A stretch of 46,600 bases of DNA. Source: Candidatus Obscuribacterales bacterium (GTDB lineage: Bacteria > Cyanobacteriota > Vampirovibrionia > Obscuribacterales > Obscuribacteraceae). The position numbers were made by a program, and so were the translations under genes. The stretch is from assembly GCA_019746975.1 (NCBI GenBank), contig JAIERK010000109.1, positions 1 through 46,600 on the forward strand. Direction: 5' to 3'. The notes under the pieces were generated by a model. It saw only the letters and a program-made list of their open reading frames with translations, did no database searches and was not told where the DNA came from. This document shows, piece by piece, positions 24,805 through 34,245 of this stretch (within the stretch, counting starts at the first letter, position 1; each line of letters opens with the position of its first letter).

Positions 24805-25485
24805 CTAATACAACGGGTTGATTCCGTATCCGACTCCGTGCACCGTTCTGATTATCGAGTCGGTGGATTCAGGCGTATCGAGCTTCTTTCTCAGTCGCCT
24901 GATGCAGGTGTAGATCGCATCAAGCGAAACCTCGGAGTTGGCATCCCACAGTTTGTGCAGCAGTGTCTCGGGGCTGAACACCTGATTGGGATGCTTCATG
25001 AAGAACTCGAGAAGCGTGTATTCCATTGGCTGCAAGTGGACTGGTTTGCCATCTCTGAGCACGATCCTCTTTTCGCGATCCAAACTGAGGGGTCCAGCGT
25101 TGACTATCTCCGGCAAGAATCCGGTGGCACGCCGGATCATGGCACGTAGTCTGGCGGCTAGCTCCTTGGGATGAAACGGCTTGGTCAGGTAATCGTCGGC
25201 GCCAGAATCCAACCCCTCTTCCTTCTCTTTCACCGAATTCTTGCCGGTGAGCAACAAGATCGGAGTGTTGCCGCCTTTGGCGCGATACTTCTGACAAATT
25301 TCAATGCCTGTCATCTTCGGGAGATTCCAATCAATAATGGCGACATCGTAATCAAGCGCTAGGAGATTCTCCAACGCTGACGCACCGTCTTTGACTGCAT
25401 CTACTGAATTGTTTTCAAACTCCAGCCAATCCTTGATAGTGATCGCAAGTGCGACGTCATCTTCGGCCAGGAGGATTTTTGCCAT
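24805..25485 (-). CDS. OmpR/PhoB-type response regulator
   Basis: The 226-residue protein has a receiver domain with acidic pocket E8-D9-D10, phosphoacceptor D52 (in IIDWNLPKMTG), T80 (LLLTGK) and K102 (YLTKPFHPKELAAR). A linker and a C-terminal winged helix (about 130-222: GKPVHLQPMEYTLLEFFMKH, VSLDAIYTCIRRLRKKLD, IIRTVHGVGYGI) follow. All key residues are present, so it should be a phosphorylation-dependent transcription factor. It lies 55 bp after the TPR gene on the same strand. The sensor histidine kinase starting at 26870 is divergent and is its likely partner (inference from proximity). Confidence 0.95.
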   Translation of the reverse strand: MAKILLAEDDVALAITIKDWLEFENNSVDAVKDGASALENLLALDYDVAIIDWNLPKMTGIEICQKYRAKGGNTPILLLTGKNSVKEKEEGLDSGADDYLTKPFHPKELAARLRAMIRRATGFLPEIVNAGPLSLDREKRIVLRDGKPVHLQPMEYTLLEFFMKHPNQVFSPETLLHKLWDANSEVSLDAIYTCIRRLRKKLDTPESTDSIIRTVHGVGYGINPLY

Positions 25486-25540
25486 TTATTCGTACCGCCA
25501 GAGCAAGGGGGTCGGCGACGCCAGATCCCATTCTGCAATT

Positions 25541-26755
25541 TTACTTGATGCGCGCTGATAGGATGTCAATTTCTGTTTTTAAGGATGAAACTGCTGACTT
25601 CGTTCCCATTGATTCATAAATATCCAGCAACTGTCGCTTAAACGCAATCGCCTGATCGTAGCGCTTCAATTCAAGGTTGCAGTGAGCCAGAAAAGTCAAA
25701 AGGTCAATTTGAAAAACTCGGTTTTGCCTATCTCGAGATGATAATCGCAACTCTAGATGGAGGACAATCAATGCTTCTTCGAAATGCCGTTGTGCGATGA
25801 GGATCTTGCTTATTGCCGTCAGAGTGGCAAGCTTTTCTGGATCTCTCAGTATCGGACTCTCCAACGCCTTATTCATCGCCTTCTTGAAGCACTGGAACTC
25901 TTCGTCGAATTTTTGATTGAACCCGTAACACTCACCCAGGTGGATCAATGGGTTGATATAGCCCAGACCATAAGTGCCTTGACACTTCTCCGTAATCTGA
26001 AGACTTCTCTTCAAGAAATAATAAGCGCTATCTCGCACTACACGACGCACGCGCTTGTTCATCGAATTAGCGAGCTTTCCGAGTTCGTAGCCATATTCGG
26101 CCATGTTGGTGCCAGCCTTTTGCTCTTTGACGGATTTGATCCATTCCTCTTCCGCGGTCTTTCTTAGCGCGTTGCCTTGTTCTTCGTTGCCGTCAACGAA
26201 TTCAAGCAAGCTCAGTCTGCATGCGATTTCTGCTTTCAATAGTGGATTGAATGCAGATCGATCGCGGACTCGCTTTGCCTCGAAAAAATATGATTTTGCC
26301 TCGTCGATGTGTCCGTTGACAAAAGCGATTTCACCGAGGCGCAGTAAAACCGGCACCACATCCTGATAATTGGCGCCGAGTTGTCTGAGTATCTCGAGTT
26401 CTGCAAGACTATGTTTTTTTGCCGTATCGAACTTGGCGAGGTTATAGGCTGTGTCTGATAAGTGCCGCAGAGTGATGGTGTAAAAGGGATGATCTGAGCC
26501 AAGGCGCTTGGCCTCTTCAAAGGCAATTCGCTCGTAGCGCTGAGCTCCTTCCACGTCGCCCGCGTCCCATGCTTTCTGGGCCTTGCGGATGGCATGCTGC
26601 CAATCCAGCGTTCTGAAGCTGGTGGCAGAAGCCTGTGGTTGAAGACACAGCGCTATTGCATACGCAATAATCATCGTTACCACTAATGGTGGCAACATTC
26701 GTTTCTTCCTTGTATCACTATCAGTCAAGGTCAGTCCAGGATTGTCCGGTTTCAA
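25541..26755 (-). CDS. exported or membrane-anchored TPR protein
   Basis: The 404-residue protein has a basic N-terminus, a hydrophobic segment (LPPLVVTMIIAYAIALCLQP, about 21-40) and an ASA cleavage-like site near 44. The rest is alpha-helical with TPR-like units spaced at about 40 residues (AQRYERIAFEEAKRLGSDHP, YTITLRHLSDTAYNLAKFDT, NPLIHLGECYGFNQKFDEEF, DLLTFLAHCNLELKRYDQAI). The helices have the 42-residue kinesin-light-chain-like style. It sits between a divergent histidine kinase and a same-strand response regulator, suggesting a sensory accessory or a target of that system. Confidence 0.82.
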   Translation of the reverse strand: MKPDNPGLTLTDSDTRKKRMLPPLVVTMIIAYAIALCLQPQASATSFRTLDWQHAIRKAQKAWDAGDVEGAQRYERIAFEEAKRLGSDHPFYTITLRHLSDTAYNLAKFDTAKKHSLAELEILRQLGANYQDVVPVLLRLGEIAFVNGHIDEAKSYFFEAKRVRDRSAFNPLLKAEIACRLSLLEFVDGNEEQGNALRKTAEEEWIKSVKEQKAGTNMAEYGYELGKLANSMNKRVRRVVRDSAYYFLKRSLQITEKCQGTYGLGYINPLIHLGECYGFNQKFDEEFQCFKKAMNKALESPILRDPEKLATLTAISKILIAQRHFEEALIVLHLELRLSSRDRQNRVFQIDLLTFLAHCNLELKRYDQAIAFKRQLLDIYESMGTKSAVSSLKTEIDILSARIK

Positions 26756-26869
26756 TCCAATATACCAAGGGTATGAACCTATCGGTCATAGCACGAGCCG
26801 GTCGCCATTTCGGAGCATAATCGTGTCGAAGCTCAAGTTGGTTGCTCGGCTGAGATAAGAGCGCGAAAG

Positions 26870-29041
26870 TTGCCGGTCAGACTCAAGATCCACCATAAGG
26901 GGCTCATCATGGTCTCAGTTCCTCTCGTTCTTGGAACTGCGTTCTTGCTGTTTCTATATGGTTTATTGATACAGTCAGAAGATGAGGCTCGTGAAGAGTC
27001 GCATGCCAACGATGTTTTGCACTCGATATTCGTGCTTGGGAAAGAATTGTTCAGCGCGTTGAATGCGTTGACGGCGTACTCGTACATGAAGACGCCATCG
27101 ATGGAGCAGAAGTATCTGGATTCGAGAGCGCGAATCATCAATGAATTCAAGGTTCTTAGAGTGACTCTGGGAAGTTACCCCGATCAGCTAAAACAGCTGG
27201 AAAAAACAGAGCGGCTCGAAATGCGCGCATTGAAGATCTGCGACGGAATGTACGATGCGTTTCACGATGAAAACACCGATATGATGACCGTTATGAACAT
27301 CCGCGGAATGCGAAATCAATTGGAATCGCTAGTGGAGAATACCATCGCCGAGCTCAAATCGTTGAACGAGCTGGTCCAGACTCAGTCCGGCAGCAAATCG
27401 GAAGCGGCTCTGAGTTGGCGTCGCAATGCCAAAGTGGTTTTGCTCTGTGGAGCAGCGTTCAATATTCTCTTGAGCGTTGTAGTCGTTCTCTACTTCAGTC
27501 GCGCTATTACCGATCGATTGAAAATTCTTATCAGGAATGCCTATCTTCTGGCCATTGCTCAGCCTCTGCTGCCCGCCATCAAAGGAGTGGACGAGATCGC
27601 CGAGCTGGATAAAGTCTTCCATCAGATGGCAGATACGATCGCGGAGTCGAAGAAGCGTCAGAAAGCCCTTGTGGACAATGCTGTCGACGTTATCTGTTCT
27701 GTCGACAAGAATTATTCGTTCATCACTGTCAGCCCTGCGTCGGAAAAAGTTTGGGGATACACAGAGACTGACCTCTCTGGAAAAGGCCTCCGCGACATAG
27801 TTATAGAAGAAGACCTCGAAGAAACATTGAAATGTCTCAGCGCGATCAAAATGGTTGAATCAACAGTTCCTGTGGAGAATCGCGTCCGCTGCAAGAATGG
27901 AAAGGTTATCAACGTTCTTTGGTCGGTCTATTGGTCGCAGCAAGAAGAGGAGTTGTATTGCGTCGCGCACGACATTACAGCAAGAAAGATGGTGGAAAAC
28001 TTGCTCAAAGACAGCGAGGAACGCACCCGCTCCATGATGGAGGGGCTTCCTGTCGGACTGTTCGTTATTGATGTGGGTGGAACAATTCACCTTGCGAACA
28101 ACAAGGCGCAAGAATTATTTGCGATGAGTAACACAGATTTGGCCGGCAGATCTCTTTCGGCGATCTTCAAAAGCAGCGAAGGTGGGCGTGGTGACTGGAT
28201 GAATCAACTGATCATGACCACATCTCATGTTTTGGAGTTGGTCGCTGTAAGACCTGATGGCAGCGAGTTTCCAGTTGAACTTTCCGCCAATGAGGTATCG
28301 GTGTTGGGCAGACCGTTGCACCTGGTGGCTATGTTGAATGTTTCAGAACGCCATGAGATCGAGCGATTAAAACGCGAGTTCGTAGCTATGGTCAGTCATG
28401 ATTTGAAAACGCCACTGTCTTCGGTGCGAGGTCTTTTGCTGTTACTGTCAGAGGGTGCGACCGGCGAGCTCCCACCAAAGGCTAAGCCTGTGGTTAAAAC
28501 CGCAGAAGGACAACTCGAGCGTTTGATCAAACTTATTAATGATCTTCTGGACGTTCAAAAAATGGAAGCTGGTAAATTTCAGATCGAAAAGTGCCTCGTC
28601 AGCATTCGAAGCATTCTCGAGCAGTCTTTCGACGCAGTAGAGCAGTTCGCTAAGGACCATGAGATCAAAGTAGAGATACGTGGAGAAGATATGATAGTTG
28701 ATGCTGACCCTGATCGCATCAGTCAGGTAGTGGTCAATCTTCTTTCTAATGCCGTCAAGTTTTCACCTAAGGGTGCGACCGTCAAATTATCAATTGTGAG
28801 TGAAACCGAGTTTGTGGAAGTAAAAGTCGAGGACGAGGGGCGCGGTATAAAGGATGAGTTTCGCGAAACTGTGTTCCAGCGCTTCAAACAGATTGAGCAC
28901 TCTGACGCCACCACCAAACGTGGCTCCGGTCTCGGGTTGGCAATTTGCAAACTGATCGTGGAAGAGCACGGTGGAACAATCGGCGTCGACAGCACCCCAG
29001 GCGAAGGAAGTACCTTCTGGTTCCGCCTGCCCTGCAAGTAG
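26870..29041 (+). CDS. sensor histidine kinase with two PAS domains
   Basis: In the 723-residue frame: TM1 (about 12-34), an extracytoplasmic helical sensor (35-187), TM2 (188-209), a HAMP-like segment (210-262), PAS1 (265-375: KALVDNAVDVICSVDKNYSF, VWGYTETDLSGKGLRDIV) and PAS2 (385-490: MEGLPVGLFVIDVGG, ELFAMSNTDLAGRSLSAIF). A HisKA domain with H510 in FVAMVSHDLKTPLSSVRG and a HATPase_c domain follow (VVNLLSNAVKFSPKGA, VEDEGRGIKD, RGSGLGLAICKLIVEEHGG). The start is TTG 26870; an ATG at 26909 with AAGGGG six bases upstream is a good alternative that would shorten the N-terminus before TM1 by 13 residues. All catalytic boxes are intact. It is divergent from a TPR-response regulator pair. Confidence 0.95.
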   Translation: MPVRLKIHHKGLIMVSVPLVLGTAFLLFLYGLLIQSEDEAREESHANDVLHSIFVLGKELFSALNALTAYSYMKTPSMEQKYLDSRARIINEFKVLRVTLGSYPDQLKQLEKTERLEMRALKICDGMYDAFHDENTDMMTVMNIRGMRNQLESLVENTIAELKSLNELVQTQSGSKSEAALSWRRNAKVVLLCGAAFNILLSVVVVLYFSRAITDRLKILIRNAYLLAIAQPLLPAIKGVDEIAELDKVFHQMADTIAESKKRQKALVDNAVDVICSVDKNYSFITVSPASEKVWGYTETDLSGKGLRDIVIEEDLEETLKCLSAIKMVESTVPVENRVRCKNGKVINVLWSVYWSQQEEELYCVAHDITARKMVENLLKDSEERTRSMMEGLPVGLFVIDVGGTIHLANNKAQELFAMSNTDLAGRSLSAIFKSSEGGRGDWMNQLIMTTSHVLELVAVRPDGSEFPVELSANEVSVLGRPLHLVAMLNVSERHEIERLKREFVAMVSHDLKTPLSSVRGLLLLLSEGATGELPPKAKPVVKTAEGQLERLIKLINDLLDVQKMEAGKFQIEKCLVSIRSILEQSFDAVEQFAKDHEIKVEIRGEDMIVDADPDRISQVVVNLLSNAVKFSPKGATVKLSIVSETEFVEVKVEDEGRGIKDEFRETVFQRFKQIEHSDATTKRGSGLGLAICKLIVEEHGGTIGVDSTPGEGSTFWFRLPCK

Positions 29042-29101
29042 GTTTTTTCTGAGGAACTCCAACGTAAATCTTTCCGAACATGCTCTATTTAGGCGAGATG
29101 C

Positions 29102-29250
29102 CGGCGCTTTGCAAGGCGGATCTCGGAACGCGCGGCTACTGCCGACGGATCTTTATACGAGTTTGCGGCGCTTTCCGGAACGCGCAGCCACTGCCGATGA
29201 ATCTATATATGAGTTTGCGATGCGGCGCTTTCCAGAACTGGGACCGCCAG
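29102..29250. repeat. imperfect tandem repeat of about 60 bp, two and a half copies
   Basis: Units begin CGGCGCTTT at 29102, 29166 and 29223. The first two share GGAACGCGC, CTACTGCCGA/CCACTGCCGA and GAGTTTGC, and the third is shorter and diverged. It lies 60 bp after the histidine kinase stop. The rest of 29042-29611 shows no gene; the frame of the next gene is open from 29504 but its domains begin later. Confidence 0.7.
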
Positions 29251-29611
29251 CGTCTCGCTGGTACCGAGCAAGACCGAGCGTTTCACGGCTGATTCTTCAC
29301 GTATCTCGCTTGCACCGACCGAAAAACTTCCGAGGTTGGTTTAATCGACCCAATTCACATATTTATGTAGGCGAAATTTCGTTTTCCCACAAAATCAATG
29401 CACTTTAATCCGCAGATTCCGGCACTATTTCTTGCCAAAATTGACCAAATTCGTCAGATCAAAACTTTTTCGGTTGGGCTGAAAATGCTGAAAACCCTCA
29501 CTATTGCCTGAAAACTTTAATTCCGACTCTCCCGGGTCGTTGCCAAGAATTGGTCAACTTCTCTATGTTAATTTGCACAGTGTTAAGGGAGAAGCTTTTG
29601 GAAGCCTTCTG

Positions 29612-30469
29612 ATGTGGGGAAATTTAGAGATGCTGCACTCACAGAATTCTTTAGTTCAATCGTCGAATTACTATCAACGCCCGGTTGGTGAAGCCAATAA
29701 ACAAGCAGGACTGCACCAACAGGACGATTACAGACTGATCATCGTACTGGAGCCGGTTCAGACACTGCGTAAGCACTTTGTCGAGCTAGCCCACAAATCA
29801 TTTACATGGCCTGTTCAAATATTTGAAGCAAGCGTGTCGGCGGACGTCACTGGGCTGTCCACTCGTAAGACACCTGCTCTTGTCGTAATTGACGTCAACT
29901 CGTCAGATCGTCGTGGAATCAGCACGGCGGGTGAAATCTGGGCTAAATACCCAGATGCAAAAATACTGTTCTGGTGCAGTAGCTTCAAAGAAGCCTACTA
30001 TCAGCAAATCCAGCTCATGGCACCGCCCCAAGGAATTTTTGGAATCGTACTGAAGAGCTGTCCTGATGAACGGCTCATGCACGCGATTCAAAGTTTAGTT
30101 GTTCACGAAAACACGTTCATCGATTCGGATGTACGGCGCAGCCTTCACGAAGAACCAGCCGCTAACGGCAAGCTCACGCGTAGTGAATATGAAACACTGT
30201 GCGACGTTATGCTGGGTCTCACCGATAAGGCAATCGCGAAGAGAAGAAATCTCTCTGCGCGAGGTGTCCAGAACCGTCTTGCTGCCTTGTTTTCGAAGGT
30301 GCTTAGAGGCAAGCACTCATGGTTACGCGAGTCGGCCTCAATGGACGTGTACAATTTGAGAACTCGATTGATTTTTGAAGTTCTCAGACGCGGTCTGATC
30401 GACTCTGAATCCCTGGCTCTGTTGGATGACGAGCTGGATACCTGGATAACAGAACAATTCGGCGTCTAA
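29612..30469 (+). CDS. atypical receiver plus LuxR-type HTH regulator
   Basis: From ATG 29612 (285 residues): residues about 38-160 resemble a receiver domain (DYRLIIVLEPVQTLRKHF, ALVVIDVNSSDRRG, AKILFWCSS, GIVLKSCPDERLMHAIQSLV), with D94 at the phosphosite, but only one acid (E47) where two are usual. The lysine (K148) is kept. Residues 188-232 form a LuxR/NarL-type HTH (LTRSEYETLCDVMLGLTDKA then IAKRRNLSARGVQNRLAALF), and a 50-residue helical extension follows. The frame opens at TTG 29504; ATG 29612 and ATG 29630 are the plausible starts. It ends before a strong stem-loop. Targets unknown. Confidence 0.75.
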   Translation: MWGNLEMLHSQNSLVQSSNYYQRPVGEANKQAGLHQQDDYRLIIVLEPVQTLRKHFVELAHKSFTWPVQIFEASVSADVTGLSTRKTPALVVIDVNSSDRRGISTAGEIWAKYPDAKILFWCSSFKEAYYQQIQLMAPPQGIFGIVLKSCPDERLMHAIQSLVVHENTFIDSDVRRSLHEEPAANGKLTRSEYETLCDVMLGLTDKAIAKRRNLSARGVQNRLAALFSKVLRGKHSWLRESASMDVYNLRTRLIFEVLRRGLIDSESLALLDDELDTWITEQFGV

Positions 30470-30478
30470 CCCACGCCT

Positions 30479-30510
30479 GCGATTCAGATCGCTCAGCCGA
30501 TCTGAATCGC
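30479..30510. terminator. 13-bp perfect stem-loop between convergent genes
   Basis: GCGATTCAGATCG (30479-30491) pairs perfectly with CGATCTGAATCGC (30498-30510) across a 6-nt loop CTCAGC, ten bases after the stop of the HTH regulator. There is no U-run, so it could act as an mRNA-end stabiliser or factor-dependent terminator. Confidence 0.6.
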
Positions 30511-30857
30511 TACAGTCCACGCAAATCATCCGCATCCAAACTACTTTGTCGAAGCTTGTTTCAACCAACTAATTCCGATCCCCAATGTGTTGAGACTCTT
30601 CTTCAAACAAAATGCTCAATCGTTCGCCTCGAAACTCTGCCCAAACTCAGGAATTGATGCGGTTGTCCAGGTTCGGTTCTGGTTCCGTTTTGCCTGCGAC
30701 CGTCGATCACAAAAAATCTACGTTTCGCTCGAGCGTTAGCATTTTTGTTGTTTCGATAGGAAGTAAAACGGCACTCGAGAGAAGCTGGCGGCAAAGGCCG
30801 TTTACCGAACAGTCGTTTTCCGCGTTACACGTTTTTCGCGCTACACAATTCAGTTCT
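30511..30857. other. intergenic region between convergent genes
   Basis: 347 bp with no recognisable gene. The tandem-like wording CGCGTTACACGTTTTTCGCG near 30820 (GTTACAC / GCTACAC) is the only pattern seen. It probably holds the 3' end of the five-gene minus-strand operon. Confidence 0.4.
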
Positions 30858-33800
30858 CTAAGAACTGCTTTGCCTTCGGGTAGATGAGATCAGTTTCGCA
30901 TGTTTTCGACTGACCTGAACGGCGCTGCCGGTGAGCCAATCGACGATGCCGTCGTTGAACCAATTCTTATCGCTGCTGGCAGACAGGACCGGAATCGTCG
31001 ACTGCGAATCGTTGTCCAGTTGGAGACCGCAGGATGAAGCGAAGTCTCTCAACGACTCGTCCATCGCCATACTCAGCGATGTTCGCGCCTCATTATTGTC
31101 CAGTGTTGTGTAGGTTCGAAATCCGACTACCTTATTTGCGGAATTGATTGCGATAAGTTTTCGTCCGATCACTTTACTCTCGTGGTCGTACGCATAGGCG
31201 ACTCGTTTGTTTAGATCGCAAGCGTTCACCACGGTCGAAAAAGAATTGATGCCTAGAAAACTGAGACAGGTGTCGAAGTAGTTTCCCATCTCCAAAACGT
31301 GGAGAGGATCTGTTTCCAGCCTGACCTTCACTATCTCGCCGGCAACAGGTTTGAGACGAAACGTCTTTTGAAATGGGCTGAGCCAAAGATCTGCATTGAC
31401 GCCCTCTGCTTCCCGAAGGCTTTGGATGAACTCTGCATTCTTCGGAATTCTCATTCGCCAGTCCTTATCACCTTCGACGTGGGCTCGAATGAGCTTCTTC
31501 AGCAACCTGTTGTTCTCGATGATGTCTTGAGTGAGCATTAGAGCATTGAGTAGGTAAGAGTCAATTTCCAAATCATCCGGCAAACTGCCTGTGATTCTTT
31601 TTAACTGACGGTGGAAGATGTCTTGCATGACATGTTCGAGAGCTTCGAGCTCCGCCTCTTCAGCAAGATGAACAAGGTGCTTCGAGACCGTCTTCTTTAC
31701 GTATGCTGCTAACTGCCCTTCATCATCCAGTCGCGTTTGTAAGCTGGCAAAGCGCTTTATCAACTTGGTATCGGTTGGAGTTTGCATCAGACGCTCTTCT
31801 AAAAACGCTTTTTCTTCTTGCAGGTCTTTTCGAGTATGGATCAGGCGAAGGAGGCGATTAGGCGGACCTTGAGAATCGCCTGTGATACTCCTGCTGAGCA
31901 TATAGGACATCATATGTGGAACCATCTGCGGTGCGGTCAGCAGTAGCACCCCCCAGCCTTTGGCGTAGAGCCGTTTCAGGGCATGGCGATCCACTGGTTT
32001 GATCTTAATTACTTGTCTGTATCGGCGCAGTCGCTCAAGCGGTTTCATTGCCTCCACTCCGAAATGATGCGCGATGCCGAGACTTTCTATCAGCTTGTTG
32101 ATGCGTTTTGGATTGAGCTTATATTGTCTGGCGATCGAGTGGCACATGGCCGGCTGTTTTCTCAGTACGTCCAAACCCGACTGGAAAAACTGGCTCTCTC
32201 TGTATTCATGGTTTGCGAAAATCTCGATTGCTTGTGAGAGAACGGCGGACGGGTTTGTTTCGTTTTGCCTTCCGTATTCGCCCTGCATGTGACCGACGGA
32301 AACATTGGCTCTGATGAAGGCAATTGCCAGAGAGCAGGCAACGTCAAACATGTCTAGACCGGTTAGACGTCTCTTGTCGAACTCTGCTACGAGGGTTTGG
32401 AACAGTTCCGATTCGAACTTTGGTGCGTATTTCGAAATCTTCATTGCTGGAGCGGAGAGCGAGTCGCAAAGACATCGATCAGAATATTCGTGATTCGTTC
32501 CGTTGATGAGGAACGGTACGAATCTGGTCAGAGCGCTTATAGAAGTTCTAAAAGTTTTCTTAAAACTGCGCACCTCATCGGCGACTTCGAAGATGTGTTC
32601 GCGCATCGAATACGGTGCTTTCTCAACCTCTCGAATAAATGGTTCGAGATATGATCGTGCCTCCGTCGGATCCGAAAAGAGGGCGACAAGAAAGCAAACC
32701 TGGCTCAGACCAAGCGTCTTCGTTATATTGAGTCGGTCGATCATGTCAACCACGAGACGTAGCTGATCGGCGCTCTCGATGTTTTGTTTGACTGCGATGC
32801 CTTGAACCTGATGTTCGATCGCCAACCCGACGAGACGACCATCTCTGCAGCCGGCAAGCAAGGCAAGGGATGTATCCAACATTTTTGAGCCCCATGCTTC
32901 GACGCCCTGTCGGATAGAAGGAAGTGTTGGCTCCGCATCACCTTCTTTTGCGTCCTGTTCTTCGGTATCCTGTCCTGTGTTGTCGTCGACTTCAGGTCTG
33001 TCTGGCGCTGCTGCATTGGCCCCGATGAGCTGTGGGGCGGGCGGATATTCGTGAAACGCGCCGCAATTCGGGCAAGGTTTTGGCCCAGTCTCAACCGTAG
33101 TCGGACCGACCCAGAAGACATTCGAATAGTCAATCAAGAGCTTGAAGTACTGATCGCGTAAGTCACCGTCGAGCTCAGCGCCCAAACCGATGGCACGATG
33201 TACCTGCGTAATGAAGGCGTCGTCGCAGCGAAAACGCTCGAGGAGGAGCAGCAGCAACTCTCGCATCGTTGAAATAGCATCGGCAGAGTTGGCATCTCGA
33301 ACACATTTATCAACCAGTTTTGGTAGCGAATCTATGAGCAGGAGTGAACTTTGTTCACTAGAGGGTTGATAGGAACTCAAGATTTGCTCGACTACAGCCT
33401 CGAATTCGTTAACCTCTTTAAATGCATCGAGCAACACTTTTTGTTTCTTCTGCACGACCATTCGCTTAATTGTGTCGTCTGAGATTGGCAGTCGAATTGC
33501 CTTTTTGACACATGCTCTGAGTTGTTTCAGTGTCGAAGAGCCATTGTTGTGGCCTAAAATCGCTACTGCGACAGACGGGTCTATGTCGCGACCAAATTCA
33601 GCACCCCACTTCAGGCAGTCTTTATGCCAACCTTTGTGATCCTGATGTTCTTGCTTTTTATCTAGTGGACGAACCGGCTTTACATCAAGATCGGTCTGAA
33701 TGAGACCAAGGCAGAGAGCGGCAAGCGCTAGTGCGCGCGGATCTCGTTTTTGCGTACTTAGATATTCTTCGATACTTACTTTGCTGTCGATTCCAAAGTC

Positions 33801-34244
33801 AGCAAGAAGACGAGTTGGTGATTCCGGTAAGAGATTCTCAACCAGCGATTCTGCTTCGATCCAATCAATCAACTGTGGAATTGCAGATTTGTCGCGGGCC
33901 TTGGCGCGCTTCACCAGTTTTGTAAAATCAGTTTCCTGGAGCGCTGCGACGTACTTGGCTCTGGCAAGAAGTTGATCGAACTCATCTTTCCACGGTCTTA
34001 GCTTGTCGATTACCCTTTTTGCGGTTGCTTCGTCTCTAATGATGTTGTTGATGTTGCGTTTTGCTTTGATCAAGGCATCGGAATCTGGAATAACGCTACC
34101 CCTTTTCGGGTCTTTGAACTCGATGTTTTTTCCATTCCAGACAATAGGCCAACTCAGCCAGTCGATCTGACTGCGCAAGGCCTTGATTGTACGCAATTTC
34201 CGGGTGGAGTCCCGCGACCAATTGCTTTCTTCTTTTGCCACCAT
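30858..34244 (-). CDS. large 1128-residue protein with distinctive conserved-looking C-terminal domain
   Basis: The start is ATG 34244, one base after the stop of the upstream TPR gene (TAG-T-ATG); the frame is open 19 codons further. No signal peptide or membrane helix is present. The body is almost all alpha-helical (HEAT/ARM-like), with CPNCG at 390-394 and an acidic linker at about 418-439. Residues 965-1076 form a separate beta-containing domain (VRLETDPLHVLEMGNYFDTC, STVVNACDLNKRVAYAYD, VIGRKLIAI, VVGFRTYTTLD). I have seen this signature at the end of long HEAT-type proteins in environmental bacteria but know of no function. The Cys-plus-polar arrangement vaguely recalls PcfJ-like domains (weak). 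It is the last gene of an operon with two receptor-like kinases, a uracil-DNA-glycosylase-like protein and a membrane TPR protein. Confidence 0.85.
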   Translation of the reverse strand: MVAKEESNWSRDSTRKLRTIKALRSQIDWLSWPIVWNGKNIEFKDPKRGSVIPDSDALIKAKRNINNIIRDEATAKRVIDKLRPWKDEFDQLLARAKYVAALQETDFTKLVKRAKARDKSAIPQLIDWIEAESLVENLLPESPTRLLADFGIDSKVSIEEYLSTQKRDPRALALAALCLGLIQTDLDVKPVRPLDKKQEHQDHKGWHKDCLKWGAEFGRDIDPSVAVAILGHNNGSSTLKQLRACVKKAIRLPISDDTIKRMVVQKKQKVLLDAFKEVNEFEAVVEQILSSYQPSSEQSSLLLIDSLPKLVDKCVRDANSADAISTMRELLLLLLERFRCDDAFITQVHRAIGLGAELDGDLRDQYFKLLIDYSNVFWVGPTTVETGPKPCPNCGAFHEYPPAPQLIGANAAAPDRPEVDDNTGQDTEEQDAKEGDAEPTLPSIRQGVEAWGSKMLDTSLALLAGCRDGRLVGLAIEHQVQGIAVKQNIESADQLRLVVDMIDRLNITKTLGLSQVCFLVALFSDPTEARSYLEPFIREVEKAPYSMREHIFEVADEVRSFKKTFRTSISALTRFVPFLINGTNHEYSDRCLCDSLSAPAMKISKYAPKFESELFQTLVAEFDKRRLTGLDMFDVACSLAIAFIRANVSVGHMQGEYGRQNETNPSAVLSQAIEIFANHEYRESQFFQSGLDVLRKQPAMCHSIARQYKLNPKRINKLIESLGIAHHFGVEAMKPLERLRRYRQVIKIKPVDRHALKRLYAKGWGVLLLTAPQMVPHMMSYMLSRSITGDSQGPPNRLLRLIHTRKDLQEEKAFLEERLMQTPTDTKLIKRFASLQTRLDDEGQLAAYVKKTVSKHLVHLAEEAELEALEHVMQDIFHRQLKRITGSLPDDLEIDSYLLNALMLTQDIIENNRLLKKLIRAHVEGDKDWRMRIPKNAEFIQSLREAEGVNADLWLSPFQKTFRLKPVAGEIVKVRLETDPLHVLEMGNYFDTCLSFLGINSFSTVVNACDLNKRVAYAYDHESKVIGRKLIAINSANKVVGFRTYTTLDNNEARTSLSMAMDESLRDFASSCGLQLDNDSQSTIPVLSASSDKNWFNDGIVDWLTGSAVQVSRKHAKLISSTRRQSSS

Positions 34245-34245
34245 A

